Assembly: GCA_028671895.1 (NCBI GenBank)
Contig: JAPMAC010000197.1
Coordinates: 4,593,001 to 4,657,000, forward strand
Direction of reading: 5' to 3'
Source of the DNA: Oenanthe sinensis
Taxonomy: Eukaryota; Streptophyta; Magnoliopsida; Apiales; Apiaceae
Length of the DNA stretch: 64,000 bases
The stretch's first letter is position 1. Every line of letters starts with the position of its first letter. The position numbers and the translations under genes were made by a program. The notes under the pieces are model-generated. The model saw only the letters and a list, made by a program, of their open reading frames with translations, did no database searches and was not told where the DNA came from. Positions 10,605 to 19,679 of the stretch are shown here, piece by piece.

Positions 10605-12869
10605 ATGTCTGGAAACAAAGATGGCAATTCTAAGATTCCTATGCTTAAGAGAAACGAGTTCACCCACTGGAAGGTTAAGATGCTGCACCATCTGGAAGCA
10701 ACAGACCCTGACTATCTTGACAGGATTAATGAAGGACCCTTTGTGCCCTTAAAAATTGTGCCTCAAATCAATGAGGAAGGCAAAATAACTGAAGAACACC
10801 TCGTTGAGAAACCAAAGGCTGAATGGACAAAAGAGGACAAAGAAAATGTCCTTAAGGAGGCAAAAGTAAAGAACATTCTCTTTAACAGTTTAGATTCTGT
10901 TCTAACTAACTGTGTCATATCATGCAAGACTGCTAAGGAGATGTGGACAAAACTTGAGGTGCACTGTCAAGGGACTAAAGATGTCAAGAAGAATGCTAGG
11001 TCTTTGCTCATTCAAGAGTATGAGTACTTTGAAGCAAAATCTGGAGAATCTATCACTGAGATGTATGATAGGTTTACAAAACTCTTGAATGAGATGGCTA
11101 TGCTTGGTAAGGTTTATGATTCTGAAGATACGAATACCAAGTTTCTGAGAGCACTTCCTGAAGAGTGGGACAATAAGACTACAGCCATAAGAGAAGCTAG
11201 AGATTTGGATGAACTAACTCTAGAAGAATTGTATGGCAGACTCAAGACATATGATTTGGAGATGCAACAGAGGAAGAATAAGAAGTCTGTGAAGACAAAA
11301 TCTGTGGCACTCTTACTGGAGTCTGAGAAAGAACAACAGGAACAACCCACAGAAGCTAGAATCAAGGATTCAAGGAAGAAGGGTAAAGCTGCTGTGGAGT
11401 CAGAGTCTACTGACACAGACTCTGATTCTGATGAAGAGGTTGATCTTAGTCAAATAATGGCTATGTTTGCTAAAAATTTCAAAAGAATGAAATTCAACAA
11501 AAGAACTGGCAAATTTAGCAAAAGGCCATCATTCAAGAAGGAAGATGAAAAGGTTGAGAAGAGCAAGAGTACAATTATCAAACTTGACAAAGCAAAGGTC
11601 AAATGTTTCAACTGTGGAATATTGGGGCACTTTGCCAGTGAATGCAGAAAGTCAAAAAGTCAAGGAAAAGCACTTCTATCAACAGGAAAGGACTGGGCAG
11701 ACTCAAGCTCAGAGGATGAAATTGATTATGAAAATCTAGCACTAATGGCATCCTCCTCAAGAAAATCACAGTCTCCCAAAGAACCCTCATCTCCTAAAAC
11801 TCAGGTATCAATCTTTACTCCTGAATCCTTAATTAATTTAGACTCTGATGGCATAGAGATTGTGAAAAGTGAGGTTAATAAAATTATGACAACATGTAGG
11901 TCTCTCACTAGTGAAAGTGAAAGGTTGAGAGAAGAAAATTTAGCCTTAACTAAAAGGAATTGTCATGTAGAATCTGAGTTATTATTAATGGAACAATACA
12001 AAAAGGATTCTGAGAAATATAGTCATAACTACACTGAAATTTTGAAAGCCTATGACTATGTTAGGAAAGAACTAGAAGAAGAAAGGCTTAAGTTTAAAGT
12101 TTGGACAGACTCTGGTAGAAAAGTTCAAGAAATTCTCAATAATCAAAATATGTGTCAAACTGCTGGTCTAGGCTATGACAAGAGTCAAGACAAAAGACCT
12201 ATTGTTGAGAATGATAACAGTGAAGAAACTAGCCAAGTTAATAAGACTAAAGACAAAAGTACATTTGTTCCTGTTAAGTTTGTGACACCTAAAGAAAAAT
12301 CTGAAACCACAAACTCATCTGTCATTAGTCCCCCTGTTGTTAACAAAAAGACAGATGAAACAGGAGCAAATAACTCTAAGAAAAATATTAATATAGGGTA
12401 CTTGTCTAAGTCAAAATTAAAAGAAAGGCTAGAGAACTTATCACAGTCTACCAAAACTAGGAGAAATAGGAATGGTAAGGAAGGAATTAATAAGGCAAAT
12501 AATTACCAAAAGGATCCTAATGCTCCTAGAAAGAAGTGTTATAGATGTGGCAACCACAACCATTTGGCTATAGATTGTAAAGCAAAGATTGAGAAGAAAT
12601 CAGAGTCTAGTCCTTCTCAGACTCTGAAAAGTCACTACATACCACAGAAACCTTGTTATCACTGTGGTAGCATATTTCATTCTATATATATGTGTAGGGA
12701 CTATCATGATTTGTATTACAATTTTTATGAGCTAAAATCTTCTATTGATAAGAGTTGGTATGACACTGATAAGACTCCACCACAGTCTAGAGCAACAAAA
12801 GAGACAGGTAAGCCAAAGGTGAAAATTATTAAGCCTGTTTCTCCTAAAAATAGTAGAAAAGGATCCTAA
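10605..12869 (+). CDS. gag: Gag polyprotein, 754 aa, three CCHC zinc knuckles
   Basis: This is the nucleocapsid/coat protein of the retrotransposon, which packages its RNA in cytoplasmic particles. Residues 1-210 form the copia-type gag core (FTHWKVKMLHHLE; VHCQGTKDVKKNA; LRALPEEWDNKTTAIRE). A CCHC knuckle lies at about 334-347 (CFNCGILGHFASEC). Two more are near the C-terminus, at about 645-658 (CYRCGNHNHLAIDC) and 684-697 (CYHCGSIFHSIYMC). Between them is a charged, coiled-coil-prone region of about 300 residues. The ATG follows the primer site by 24 bases and is the first in the leader. The TAA at 12,867 comes about ten codons before the end seen in the related copy at 25,784, whose frame continues with TVWVPRTSN. 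This suggests a slightly shortened tail. AGAGTCT words recur in the coding sequence as SES/DSD codons. Confidence 0.93.
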   Translation: MSGNKDGNSKIPMLKRNEFTHWKVKMLHHLEATDPDYLDRINEGPFVPLKIVPQINEEGKITEEHLVEKPKAEWTKEDKENVLKEAKVKNILFNSLDSVLTNCVISCKTAKEMWTKLEVHCQGTKDVKKNARSLLIQEYEYFEAKSGESITEMYDRFTKLLNEMAMLGKVYDSEDTNTKFLRALPEEWDNKTTAIREARDLDELTLEELYGRLKTYDLEMQQRKNKKSVKTKSVALLLESEKEQQEQPTEARIKDSRKKGKAAVESESTDTDSDSDEEVDLSQIMAMFAKNFKRMKFNKRTGKFSKRPSFKKEDEKVEKSKSTIIKLDKAKVKCFNCGILGHFASECRKSKSQGKALLSTGKDWADSSSEDEIDYENLALMASSSRKSQSPKEPSSPKTQVSIFTPESLINLDSDGIEIVKSEVNKIMTTCRSLTSESERLREENLALTKRNCHVESELLLMEQYKKDSEKYSHNYTEILKAYDYVRKELEEERLKFKVWTDSGRKVQEILNNQNMCQTAGLGYDKSQDKRPIVENDNSEETSQVNKTKDKSTFVPVKFVTPKEKSETTNSSVISPPVVNKKTDETGANNSKKNINIGYLSKSKLKERLENLSQSTKTRRNRNGKEGINKANNYQKDPNAPRKKCYRCGNHNHLAIDCKAKIEKKSESSPSQTLKSHYIPQKPCYHCGSIFHSIYMCRDYHDLYYNFYELKSSIDKSWYDTDKTPPQSRATKETGKPKVKIIKPVSPKNSRKGS

Positions 12870-12910
12870 ACTGTTTGGGTCCTCAAAACATCTAACTAGT
12901 TGCTTTATGT

Positions 12911-15700
12911 ATGCAGGGAGCTAGGGTAAAGAAAATAACCCTAATCCTGGACAGTGGATGCTCAGGACATATGACTGGAAAGAAATCCCTGCTTACAGAC
13001 TTTGAGGAAATGGTTGGCCCAGAAGTATCATTTGGAGATGGCAACAAAGGACAAACACTGGGATATGGCAAGATTGTACTTGGGAATGTCATCATTGAAC
13101 AAGTAGCTCTAGTTGATGGCTTAAGGCATAATTTAATAAGCATAAGTCAACTTGAAGACAAAGGTTACCATACTGGCTTTGACAACAAAGAGTGTCTTGT
13201 GACTAACAAAGAAACAGGCATTGTGGTTTTCAAAAGACACAGACATGGTAACATTTATGAAGCCAGCTTGGAGGATTGCATAAACAATGAAGTCACATGT
13301 CTATACAGCAAGGCCTCAACTGAAGAAAGCTGGAAATGGCACAAGAAACTGTCACACATCAACTTCAAAACACTCAACAAGTTGGTTAAACAGAATCTTG
13401 TAAGAGGATTACCACAGGTTGATTTTATACAAGATGGACTTTGTGAAGCATGTCAACTTGGAAAACAAAGGAAATCATCCTTCAAGAGCAAGACAATAAA
13501 TACCATTTCTGAACCCTTTTATTTACTCCATCTTGATTTATTTGGTCCAGTAAATGTTATGTCAATTAACAAAAATAAATATACTCTTTTTATTGTAGAT
13601 GATTTTACAAGATTCACATGGGTTTTCTTTCTACATTCAAAGAATGAAGCTTCTCAACACATAATAGATCATATCACTTTTCTGGAAAGAAAATCAAAGA
13701 AAATAGTAAGAATTATGAGGAGTGACAATGGTACTGAATTCAAGAATTCAATCATGGAGAACCACTGTGCATCAAAGGGAATTACTCAACAATTTTCTGC
13801 GCCAGGAACTCCTCAACAAAATGGAGTTGTGGAAAGAAAGAATAGGACACTCATAGAAGCTGCCAGAACAATGTTGGCAGAGTCTAAGCTGCCAGTATAT
13901 TTTTGGGCTGAGGCAGTCAATACAGCATGTTTCACTCAAAACTGCACTCTAATAAACATGCATGGAAAGACTCCCTATGAAATGATAAAGGACAAGAAGC
14001 CAAGTGTAAAACACTTTCACATATTTGGATGCAAGTGTTATGTACTGAAAGTACATCCTGAAAATCTAAGCAAATTCGAAGCCAAGGCAGATGAATCAAT
14101 CTTTCTTGGATATGCATCAAACACAAAAGCATTCAGAGTGTTTAATCTCAGAACCAAAATTGTTATGGAATCTATTCATGTTGCATTTGATGATAAAAAG
14201 TTTACAGGATTGCAGGATGAGTCAGAGTCTACTACACTGGAATTTGAAAATCTAAAAAGTTCTGAGATAAATGAAGAAGAAGAGGATGAAGACCCTCAAA
14301 CAACTCCTGAACCAACACAGGAATCTGCACACTCTGAGGGGGAGTCAGAAAATTCAACTCCAAATAATTCAGAGTCTAACGGGTCTGGGTCAAGCAACTC
14401 TGAAGCCTTGTCAGAGTCAAGCAATTTAGGGGGAGCCTCTTCATTTGAATTTCACTCAAATACAGAAGATGCAAATGACTTAGGGGGAGCTTCAAGTTCA
14501 AGAACCAATCTTCCACCAGCTAGAAAATGGACAAGGGATCACACTCCTGACTTAATAATTGGTGACCCTGAGAGTGGTGTACAAACAAGAACAACCACTC
14601 AAAATGAATGTCTTTATAGCTGTTTTCTCTCAAAGAATGAACCCAAGAAAATTGAGGAAGCCTTGCAAGACCCTGATTGGATTATTGCAATACAAGAAGA
14701 ATTGAATGAATTTGAGAGAAATATAGTGTGGAAACTAGTACCAAGACCTAGAAATAGATCTGTTGTTGGTGCAAAATGGGTTTACAGAAACAAACTTGAT
14801 GAGAATGGAACTGTAGTAAGAAACAAAACAAGGCTAGTTGCAAAAGGATACTCACAGGAGGAAGGAATTGACTATGATGAAACTTTTGCACCAGTAGCAA
14901 GATTGGAAGCTATCAGAATGTTTCTTGCCTTTGCAGCTCATTCAAAATTCAAGGTGTATCAGATGGATGTGAAAAGTGCCTTCTTAAATGGAGAATTGGA
15001 AGAAGAAGTCTATGTGGAGCAACCACCAGGATTTGTTGATCCAAAGTTTCCTGATCATGTTTACAGGTTAGACAAGGCACTATATGGATTGAAGCAAGCA
15101 CCTAGAGCATGGTATGAAACTCTTTCAAAATTTCTTCTGGAAAATGATTTCACAAGAGGTACCATTGACAAAACTCTCTTTATTAGAAAATGTAAAGGTG
15201 ATATTTTGCTTGTCCAAATTTATGTTGATGATATTATATTTGGATCTACTAATGATAAACTATGTGAAAAGTTTAGTCAACTAATGCAGTCAAATTATGA
15301 AATGAGCATGATGGGAGAATTAAACTTCTTTTTGGGGCTTCAAGTCAAACAGAATGATGATGGAATTTTCATCAATCAAACAAAGTATGTAAGAGAACTG
15401 TTGAAGAAGTTTGATATGCAAGACTCTGCAACTGCTAAAACTCCCATGTCAACTGCCACAAAGCTAGACTCTGACCCAAAGGGTAAGAAAGTTAACAACA
15501 CTAGCTACAGAGGTATGATTGGCTCATTGTTATATTTAACTGCTAGTAGACCAGACATAATGTTTGCAACTTGTCTATGTGCTAGATTTCAAGCTGACCC
15601 TAGAGAATCACATTTAATAGCTGTGAAAAGAATTTTTAGATATCTCAAGGGGCACAAACTCTTGGACTTTGGTATCCTAGAGAGTCAGATTTTTCACTAA
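12911..15700 (+). CDS. pol: Pol: protease, integrase, reverse transcriptase (frameshifted before RNase H end)
   Basis: The reading frame gives aspartic protease (LILDSGCSGHMTG, residues ~12-24), GAG-pre-integrase (WKWHKKLSHINF, ~140) and integrase core (HLDLFGP ~206, VDDFTRFTWV ~228, RSDNGTEF ~271, ERKNRTLIEAARTM ~310). A serine-rich linker follows. Reverse transcriptase comes next (MDVKSAFLNGELEEEVYVEQ ~690, YGLKQAPRAWY, catalytic YVDDIIFGS ~770). A single-base deletion in the run at 15,649-15,652 shifts the frame, so the ORF ends at 15,700 in nonsense. The rest of RNase H lies in the next frame. The protease motif has G where most copia proteases have R (DSGCSrHMTG). The ORF opens at 12,896 in a different frame from gag, with the first ATG at 12,911. 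Confidence 0.93.
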   Translation: MQGARVKKITLILDSGCSGHMTGKKSLLTDFEEMVGPEVSFGDGNKGQTLGYGKIVLGNVIIEQVALVDGLRHNLISISQLEDKGYHTGFDNKECLVTNKETGIVVFKRHRHGNIYEASLEDCINNEVTCLYSKASTEESWKWHKKLSHINFKTLNKLVKQNLVRGLPQVDFIQDGLCEACQLGKQRKSSFKSKTINTISEPFYLLHLDLFGPVNVMSINKNKYTLFIVDDFTRFTWVFFLHSKNEASQHIIDHITFLERKSKKIVRIMRSDNGTEFKNSIMENHCASKGITQQFSAPGTPQQNGVVERKNRTLIEAARTMLAESKLPVYFWAEAVNTACFTQNCTLINMHGKTPYEMIKDKKPSVKHFHIFGCKCYVLKVHPENLSKFEAKADESIFLGYASNTKAFRVFNLRTKIVMESIHVAFDDKKFTGLQDESESTTLEFENLKSSEINEEEEDEDPQTTPEPTQESAHSEGESENSTPNNSESNGSGSSNSEALSESSNLGGASSFEFHSNTEDANDLGGASSSRTNLPPARKWTRDHTPDLIIGDPESGVQTRTTTQNECLYSCFLSKNEPKKIEEALQDPDWIIAIQEELNEFERNIVWKLVPRPRNRSVVGAKWVYRNKLDENGTVVRNKTRLVAKGYSQEEGIDYDETFAPVARLEAIRMFLAFAAHSKFKVYQMDVKSAFLNGELEEEVYVEQPPGFVDPKFPDHVYRLDKALYGLKQAPRAWYETLSKFLLENDFTRGTIDKTLFIRKCKGDILLVQIYVDDIIFGSTNDKLCEKFSQLMQSNYEMSMMGELNFFLGLQVKQNDDGIFINQTKYVRELLKKFDMQDSATAKTPMSTATKLDSDPKGKKVNNTSYRGMIGSLLYLTASRPDIMFATCLCARFQADPRESHLIAVKRIFRYLKGHKLLDFGILESQIFH

Positions 15701-16161
15701 TTGGTTATTCAGATTCTGACTATGCAGGATGCAAAGTAGACAGGAAAAGCACAACAGGACAATGCCAGTTTCTTGGCAACATATTAATTTCTTGGTTTAG
15801 CAAGAAACAACAAACAGTATCCACCTCAACAGCTGAGGCTGAATACATTGCAGCTGGAAGTTGCTGTGCTCAAATTCTGTGGATGAGAAATCAATTACTT
15901 GATTATGGACTAACATTATCAAATATTCCTATGTATTGTGATAATACTAGTGCTATTAAAATTGCAGAGAATCCAGTCCAACACTCCAGACCAAAGCACA
16001 TTGATGTCAGGTATCACTTCATTAGAGAACATGTTGAAAATGGCACTGTGACACTTCACTATGTTCCAACTGACAGACAGATTGCAGACATTTTGACAAA
16101 ACCACTTGATGAATCTACCTTTCTCAGACTGGTAGGTGAATTAGGTATGTTAAATATGTAA
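15653..16161 (+). pseudogene. RNase H part of pol, displaced by a one-base deletion
   Basis: This frame carries the RNase H end of pol: YSDSDYAGCKVDRKSTTGQ, STAEAEYIAAGSCCAQILWM, MYCDNTSAIKIAENPVQHS and TDRQIADILTKPLDE, ending LGELGMLN-type at a TAA-free ATG/TAA boundary at 16,161. The acidic residues D (DSDYAG), E (AEAEY) and D (YCDN) are all present. The domain is intact apart from the shift that separates it from RT. The related copies at 4,198 and elsewhere keep the same order, so the deletion is particular to this copy. Confidence 0.9.
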
Positions 16162-16634
16162 GTGATCAAAATTACAAGAAGCAAGGTATGTACTTTAATT
16201 ATAGTCTCTGGCTTAACACACTATGATTAATTAAAAGTGCAAAATTTTGTTTGGTACTTTACCTTGACAGAGTCCAGTTCTTAGACTCTGACGAGTCTGT
16301 AGACTCTGAGAGCCTGTCGACTCGGAGAGTCTGTAGACTCTGAGAAAAATATCCCCTAGACTCTGAATCGGTCAATATTCGCGCCTGCAGACTCTGATTG
16401 CTTTTAAACTGTTCAATTGACTTGAAATAGGCGGTAACAGTTATCTTTTGACTGGAGATAGACTGTAGACTCGTGTGTATTGTATGCAATTCAAACAAAA
16501 TAGAAAATTTTTCATACAATTTGCTCACTTGTTTATTGCAATTATTTTCTAAGGCAAAAATATTCACAGAGCTTTTTGCGAACCCTAGTTAATTTCTTCA
16601 AGTTTTTCCATCACTTTCAACATCAACAACTTCA
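16162..16634 (+). other. Non-coding leader between pol and ORF3, rich in AGACTCTG
   Basis: No gene was seen. At least seven AGACTCTG/AGAGTCTG words lie between 16,270 and 16,395, followed by AT-rich sequence and TTCAATGG at the ORF3 start. It could hold an internal promoter, or a splice acceptor for a subgenomic ORF3 mRNA. A GT-rich donor-like site (CAAGGTATGT) occurs near 16,183. Both roles are inference. Confidence 0.55.
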
Positions 16635-19600
16635 ATGGCTGCCATGTCTACTGTTCTGAGGGGACCCAAGGCGATTGCTTTTACTTTTGGGGACTTTGAT
16701 TTCATGACTACAAATCATGTTGCTGCTCTTGGAGATAAGAAAGGGGTAGACGCTGACTACTACCCTGTGATGGATTTCTTGGAACAATCCAAGCTACACT
16801 ACATACTCAAGGCATCACCAGTCATTCACATGGATGCTGTATCACAAGCATGGAGCACTGCAAAGGTAGTTGATCCTTCTCAGGATCAACCAGGTAAAAT
16901 AATGTTTACCTTTGGTTCGATTACATTTGATGTCACTGCAGATGTGCTTAATTCTGTGTTTAAACTGCCTGTTAAGTCTACTTTTGATGAAATTGTATCT
17001 GATGATGACATTAAAAGCATGTTTAAGGCAATAAGTTATTATGCTAGCTTAGATAACATGAGCAAGATAACTAGGCCTTACTTAAGGAAAGAATGGTCAT
17101 TTTTCTTCGATCAAATTGCTAAGTGTTTTACTGGTAAGTGTAGTGGATTTGATGCTATTACTGCTATTACTTATCAAATTGGTCATAGTCTCCTATTTGA
17201 TAGAATAATCAACATTGGTGATATGTTGCTCACTCAAATGGGAGCAAAATTAAATAATGTGCATGAGGGGAGAAAGAAAGTCTACTATCATAGATTTCTT
17301 ATGATTCTCCTCAATCACTTCATTCCTGACATGTCAACCAAGTTGGCAGATGATTGCTGTGTGCAGGCATACAAACAGCAAAGGAGGATATTCTCTGACA
17401 TTAAGAGAATTGATGACAAAAAGAAGAGTCTACCTGCAATGACATATCGACAGGTAATGCAGGTAAAACTCTCATCCTACAAACCTTCTATCTACAATGC
17501 CTCATTTTTTGGTGGTGAAATGGTGCAGGAACAAGTAATGGAGAGTCCCCCTGCACCTACCCAAATCACCCAATCCCCTTCAATTATACAATCTTCCAAA
17601 CCAAAATCCAAAAAGAAACCAACCTCTGGTGTCTCTCAACAGGCACCAGTTGTAAAGAGGAGAAAATTGATTCAATCTAGGCTTATAGATGAGCACAGTG
17701 ATGAGGAGCTCAATCCACTAGAGAAGCAAGTTGTTGAAGGACTTTCTTTGCTAAAGGAAGGTCATGATACACTTGATTCTAACCTTCAAGCCAAGTCTGT
17801 AGACTCTCAAAAGGCTACAGACTCTGAAAAACCTAGGGAAGCACCTCAGGATTCTCATATTGAGTCTCCTGAGAAATCTTTTGCTAAGAAGAACAGGAGG
17901 TTAAGGAAGGCTTATTCTGCACACACACACAAGCCTGTTATTATTACTAACCCTGTTTTGCAGGAAACAGATGCTCCCAAGGCTCCTGCAGAGCCAGACT
18001 CTGAAATCAAGAAAACACCTGAACCAGAGTCTAATGTTGAGTCAGAGTCTAGACTGCCTTTAGACTCTGATCATGACACATTTTGGGAAGGAATGCCATT
18101 GGATGCAGCCTCATGCCTAATTGATGAGATCATTACTCCAAGTGATGAGGCACTGCTATTCTTATATCCTTTGGTGGAATCAGTTGAAGATCCAGAACAA
18201 TATCAGACTAAATCTCAAGTCTTGGATTTTCTTTCAACCTATGAAGCCCTAAGGAAGAGAATGGAACAGGAGCTACAAATGTCTGCACAGGATGTGGTCA
18301 AAAATCTCTACAGCTACCTATTCAACTCTTCATTCCAAGTACAAGCAGCTGGGCTCATAGAAGGCAGAACAAATGCAGTTCTCAAAGCACTAGGTGTGCC
18401 AGACTCTGAACAGTACATTTCAAAGAAGCCTAAAAAGCTTAAGGTCCACAAAAGGAGAGCAACAGAGTCTGTTGCTGAGTTGGAAACTGAGATTGAGCAA
18501 CCAGTTTTTAACTATGAAGCAATTTGGGATAATGGAGTTACCTACAAGACAACCATTCAATGGATCTCTCACATTCAACCTCTGTCAAGACAGGTGGCTG
18601 ACTATCTTGTCCATAATATAGGTACAATTGCCAACAAATACATCTATCCAACCTACCAAAGTAGACTGGATCAATTTAAGGGCACATATTTTCAAAGAGT
18701 AAGAAGGGAACTGCAGGACCTCTTCAATCTCACAGCTGCCCAGGCAATCAATGCAATCCATCTCAGGGCCTTTCATCACAAGTTGGATGCATTTATTCTT
18801 GAAGAACAACAGGAGGTAGCAGGTGGTGCAAGGCAGTTGGAGGATGGGACTAGTGCACCAGTGGTGACTAGTGATAAAGATGCTCAGTCTGCCTCACCCA
18901 CACAAGAACCACCTAGTCAGAGGTTGGGTAATAGTGGGGCAGGGGAGTATGCTGTTGAGCCCTCCTTGACAACTCACCAAAGAGCTGATGAGAACCCCAG
19001 TGATATGGGAGGACAGACTCTGATGGATGCTCCTGAAGAAATTTCCCAATCTATTCTATCAGAGTCTATCCACCTTGAGGGGGAGTCTCATGCACAAACA
19101 GTCAAAGATGGTGAAACTCAGACTCTGGCTTCTAATGAAGTCATGCTGAAGCAGTCAGAGTCTAGAGTAGACCCTGAGACTGGAATACTGGAGCCAACAG
19201 ACTCTGAAAAGAGAGAAGATGCTAGTAAGGGTTCAGAATCTGTTGATGCTCACCCCTTGGTGGAAACCCCTAGCCTTCAGACATTTGAAGGGGTTCCCCT
19301 CCATCAAGGTGGTTCAGGTATTGAAGCACCATTTTTCTCTCTCAACCCCTCTTCTGTAGGTTTACTGAGTGCACCCTCCAAATTGAGTGACAAAAATTCT
19401 GAGAGGCTGGCACTGGACCAGGCAAAAGGAGAGGTAGAAATGGCTGTAGGGAGCCTGAGTGAGTTTGAGAAAGTGGGTGCCCAACCCCACTGTGAGCATG
19501 AGAGATTAGGGTATCCTGAACCTAGCTTTACTTATTGGGATCAAGATTTTCCACAAAGTTGGTCCAATGAGTTGGAGCAGGGGATGGATGAAAATTCACA

Positions 19601-19664
19601 CTGTTTGATTGTGCAGATTGGAACGAAGGAGGAGACTCTTGCTGCTCAGAAATCATTTACTTAG
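16635..19664 (+). CDS. Accessory ORF3, N-terminal 1,009 codons, ends at in-frame UAG
   Basis: This is the third ORF of the element, in the place of the SIRE env-like gene. Residues 1-260 form a conserved globular region (KAIAFTFGDFDF; FTFGSITFDVTADVLNSVF; RPYLRKEWSFFFDQIAKCF). It is shared with decayed copies at 913-2,379 and 63,271-63,696 and resembles a domain that I recall from plant transposon-associated proteins (PF20167-like, unsearched). The rest is a low-complexity, acid- and serine-rich linker with KKPTSGVSQQAPVVKRRK, and a second folded-looking segment at about 620-730. I see no signal peptide or convincing membrane span, so an envelope role is not supported. The same frame continues past the UAG at 19,662-19,664 into the next entry. 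A C-terminal module (SFTYWDQDFPQSW) recurs in that second part. Confidence 0.85.
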   Translation: MAAMSTVLRGPKAIAFTFGDFDFMTTNHVAALGDKKGVDADYYPVMDFLEQSKLHYILKASPVIHMDAVSQAWSTAKVVDPSQDQPGKIMFTFGSITFDVTADVLNSVFKLPVKSTFDEIVSDDDIKSMFKAISYYASLDNMSKITRPYLRKEWSFFFDQIAKCFTGKCSGFDAITAITYQIGHSLLFDRIINIGDMLLTQMGAKLNNVHEGRKKVYYHRFLMILLNHFIPDMSTKLADDCCVQAYKQQRRIFSDIKRIDDKKKSLPAMTYRQVMQVKLSSYKPSIYNASFFGGEMVQEQVMESPPAPTQITQSPSIIQSSKPKSKKKPTSGVSQQAPVVKRRKLIQSRLIDEHSDEELNPLEKQVVEGLSLLKEGHDTLDSNLQAKSVDSQKATDSEKPREAPQDSHIESPEKSFAKKNRRLRKAYSAHTHKPVIITNPVLQETDAPKAPAEPDSEIKKTPEPESNVESESRLPLDSDHDTFWEGMPLDAASCLIDEIITPSDEALLFLYPLVESVEDPEQYQTKSQVLDFLSTYEALRKRMEQELQMSAQDVVKNLYSYLFNSSFQVQAAGLIEGRTNAVLKALGVPDSEQYISKKPKKLKVHKRRATESVAELETEIEQPVFNYEAIWDNGVTYKTTIQWISHIQPLSRQVADYLVHNIGTIANKYIYPTYQSRLDQFKGTYFQRVRRELQDLFNLTAAQAINAIHLRAFHHKLDAFILEEQQEVAGGARQLEDGTSAPVVTSDKDAQSASPTQEPPSQRLGNSGAGEYAVEPSLTTHQRADENPSDMGGQTLMDAPEEISQSILSESIHLEGESHAQTVKDGETQTLASNEVMLKQSESRVDPETGILEPTDSEKREDASKGSESVDAHPLVETPSLQTFEGVPLHQGGSGIEAPFFSLNPSSVGLLSAPSKLSDKNSERLALDQAKGEVEMAVGSLSEFEKVGAQPHCEHERLGYPEPSFTYWDQDFPQSWSNELEQGMDENSHCLIVQIGTKEETLAAQKSFT

Positions 19665-19679
19665 AGACCACAACTACAT

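Noticed and set aside
11114..11416. Antisense ORFs over gag and ORF3 (for example 12,185-12,454 and 16,259-16,567, minus)
   Set aside because: They are shadows of real plus-strand genes or lie in the motif-rich leader. Composition follows the sense codons.
15640..15700. Programmed -1 frameshift joining RT to RNase H
   Set aside because: The site reads AAGGGGC with no classic XXXYYYZ heptamer or obvious pseudoknot, and copia pol proteins need no internal shift. A one-base deletion is simpler.
19655..19675. Viral-type leaky UAG readthrough context
   Set aside because: The stop is followed by AGACCA, not the CARYYA pattern that promotes readthrough. The other copy of the module has CAG at the same place, so a point mutation is preferred.
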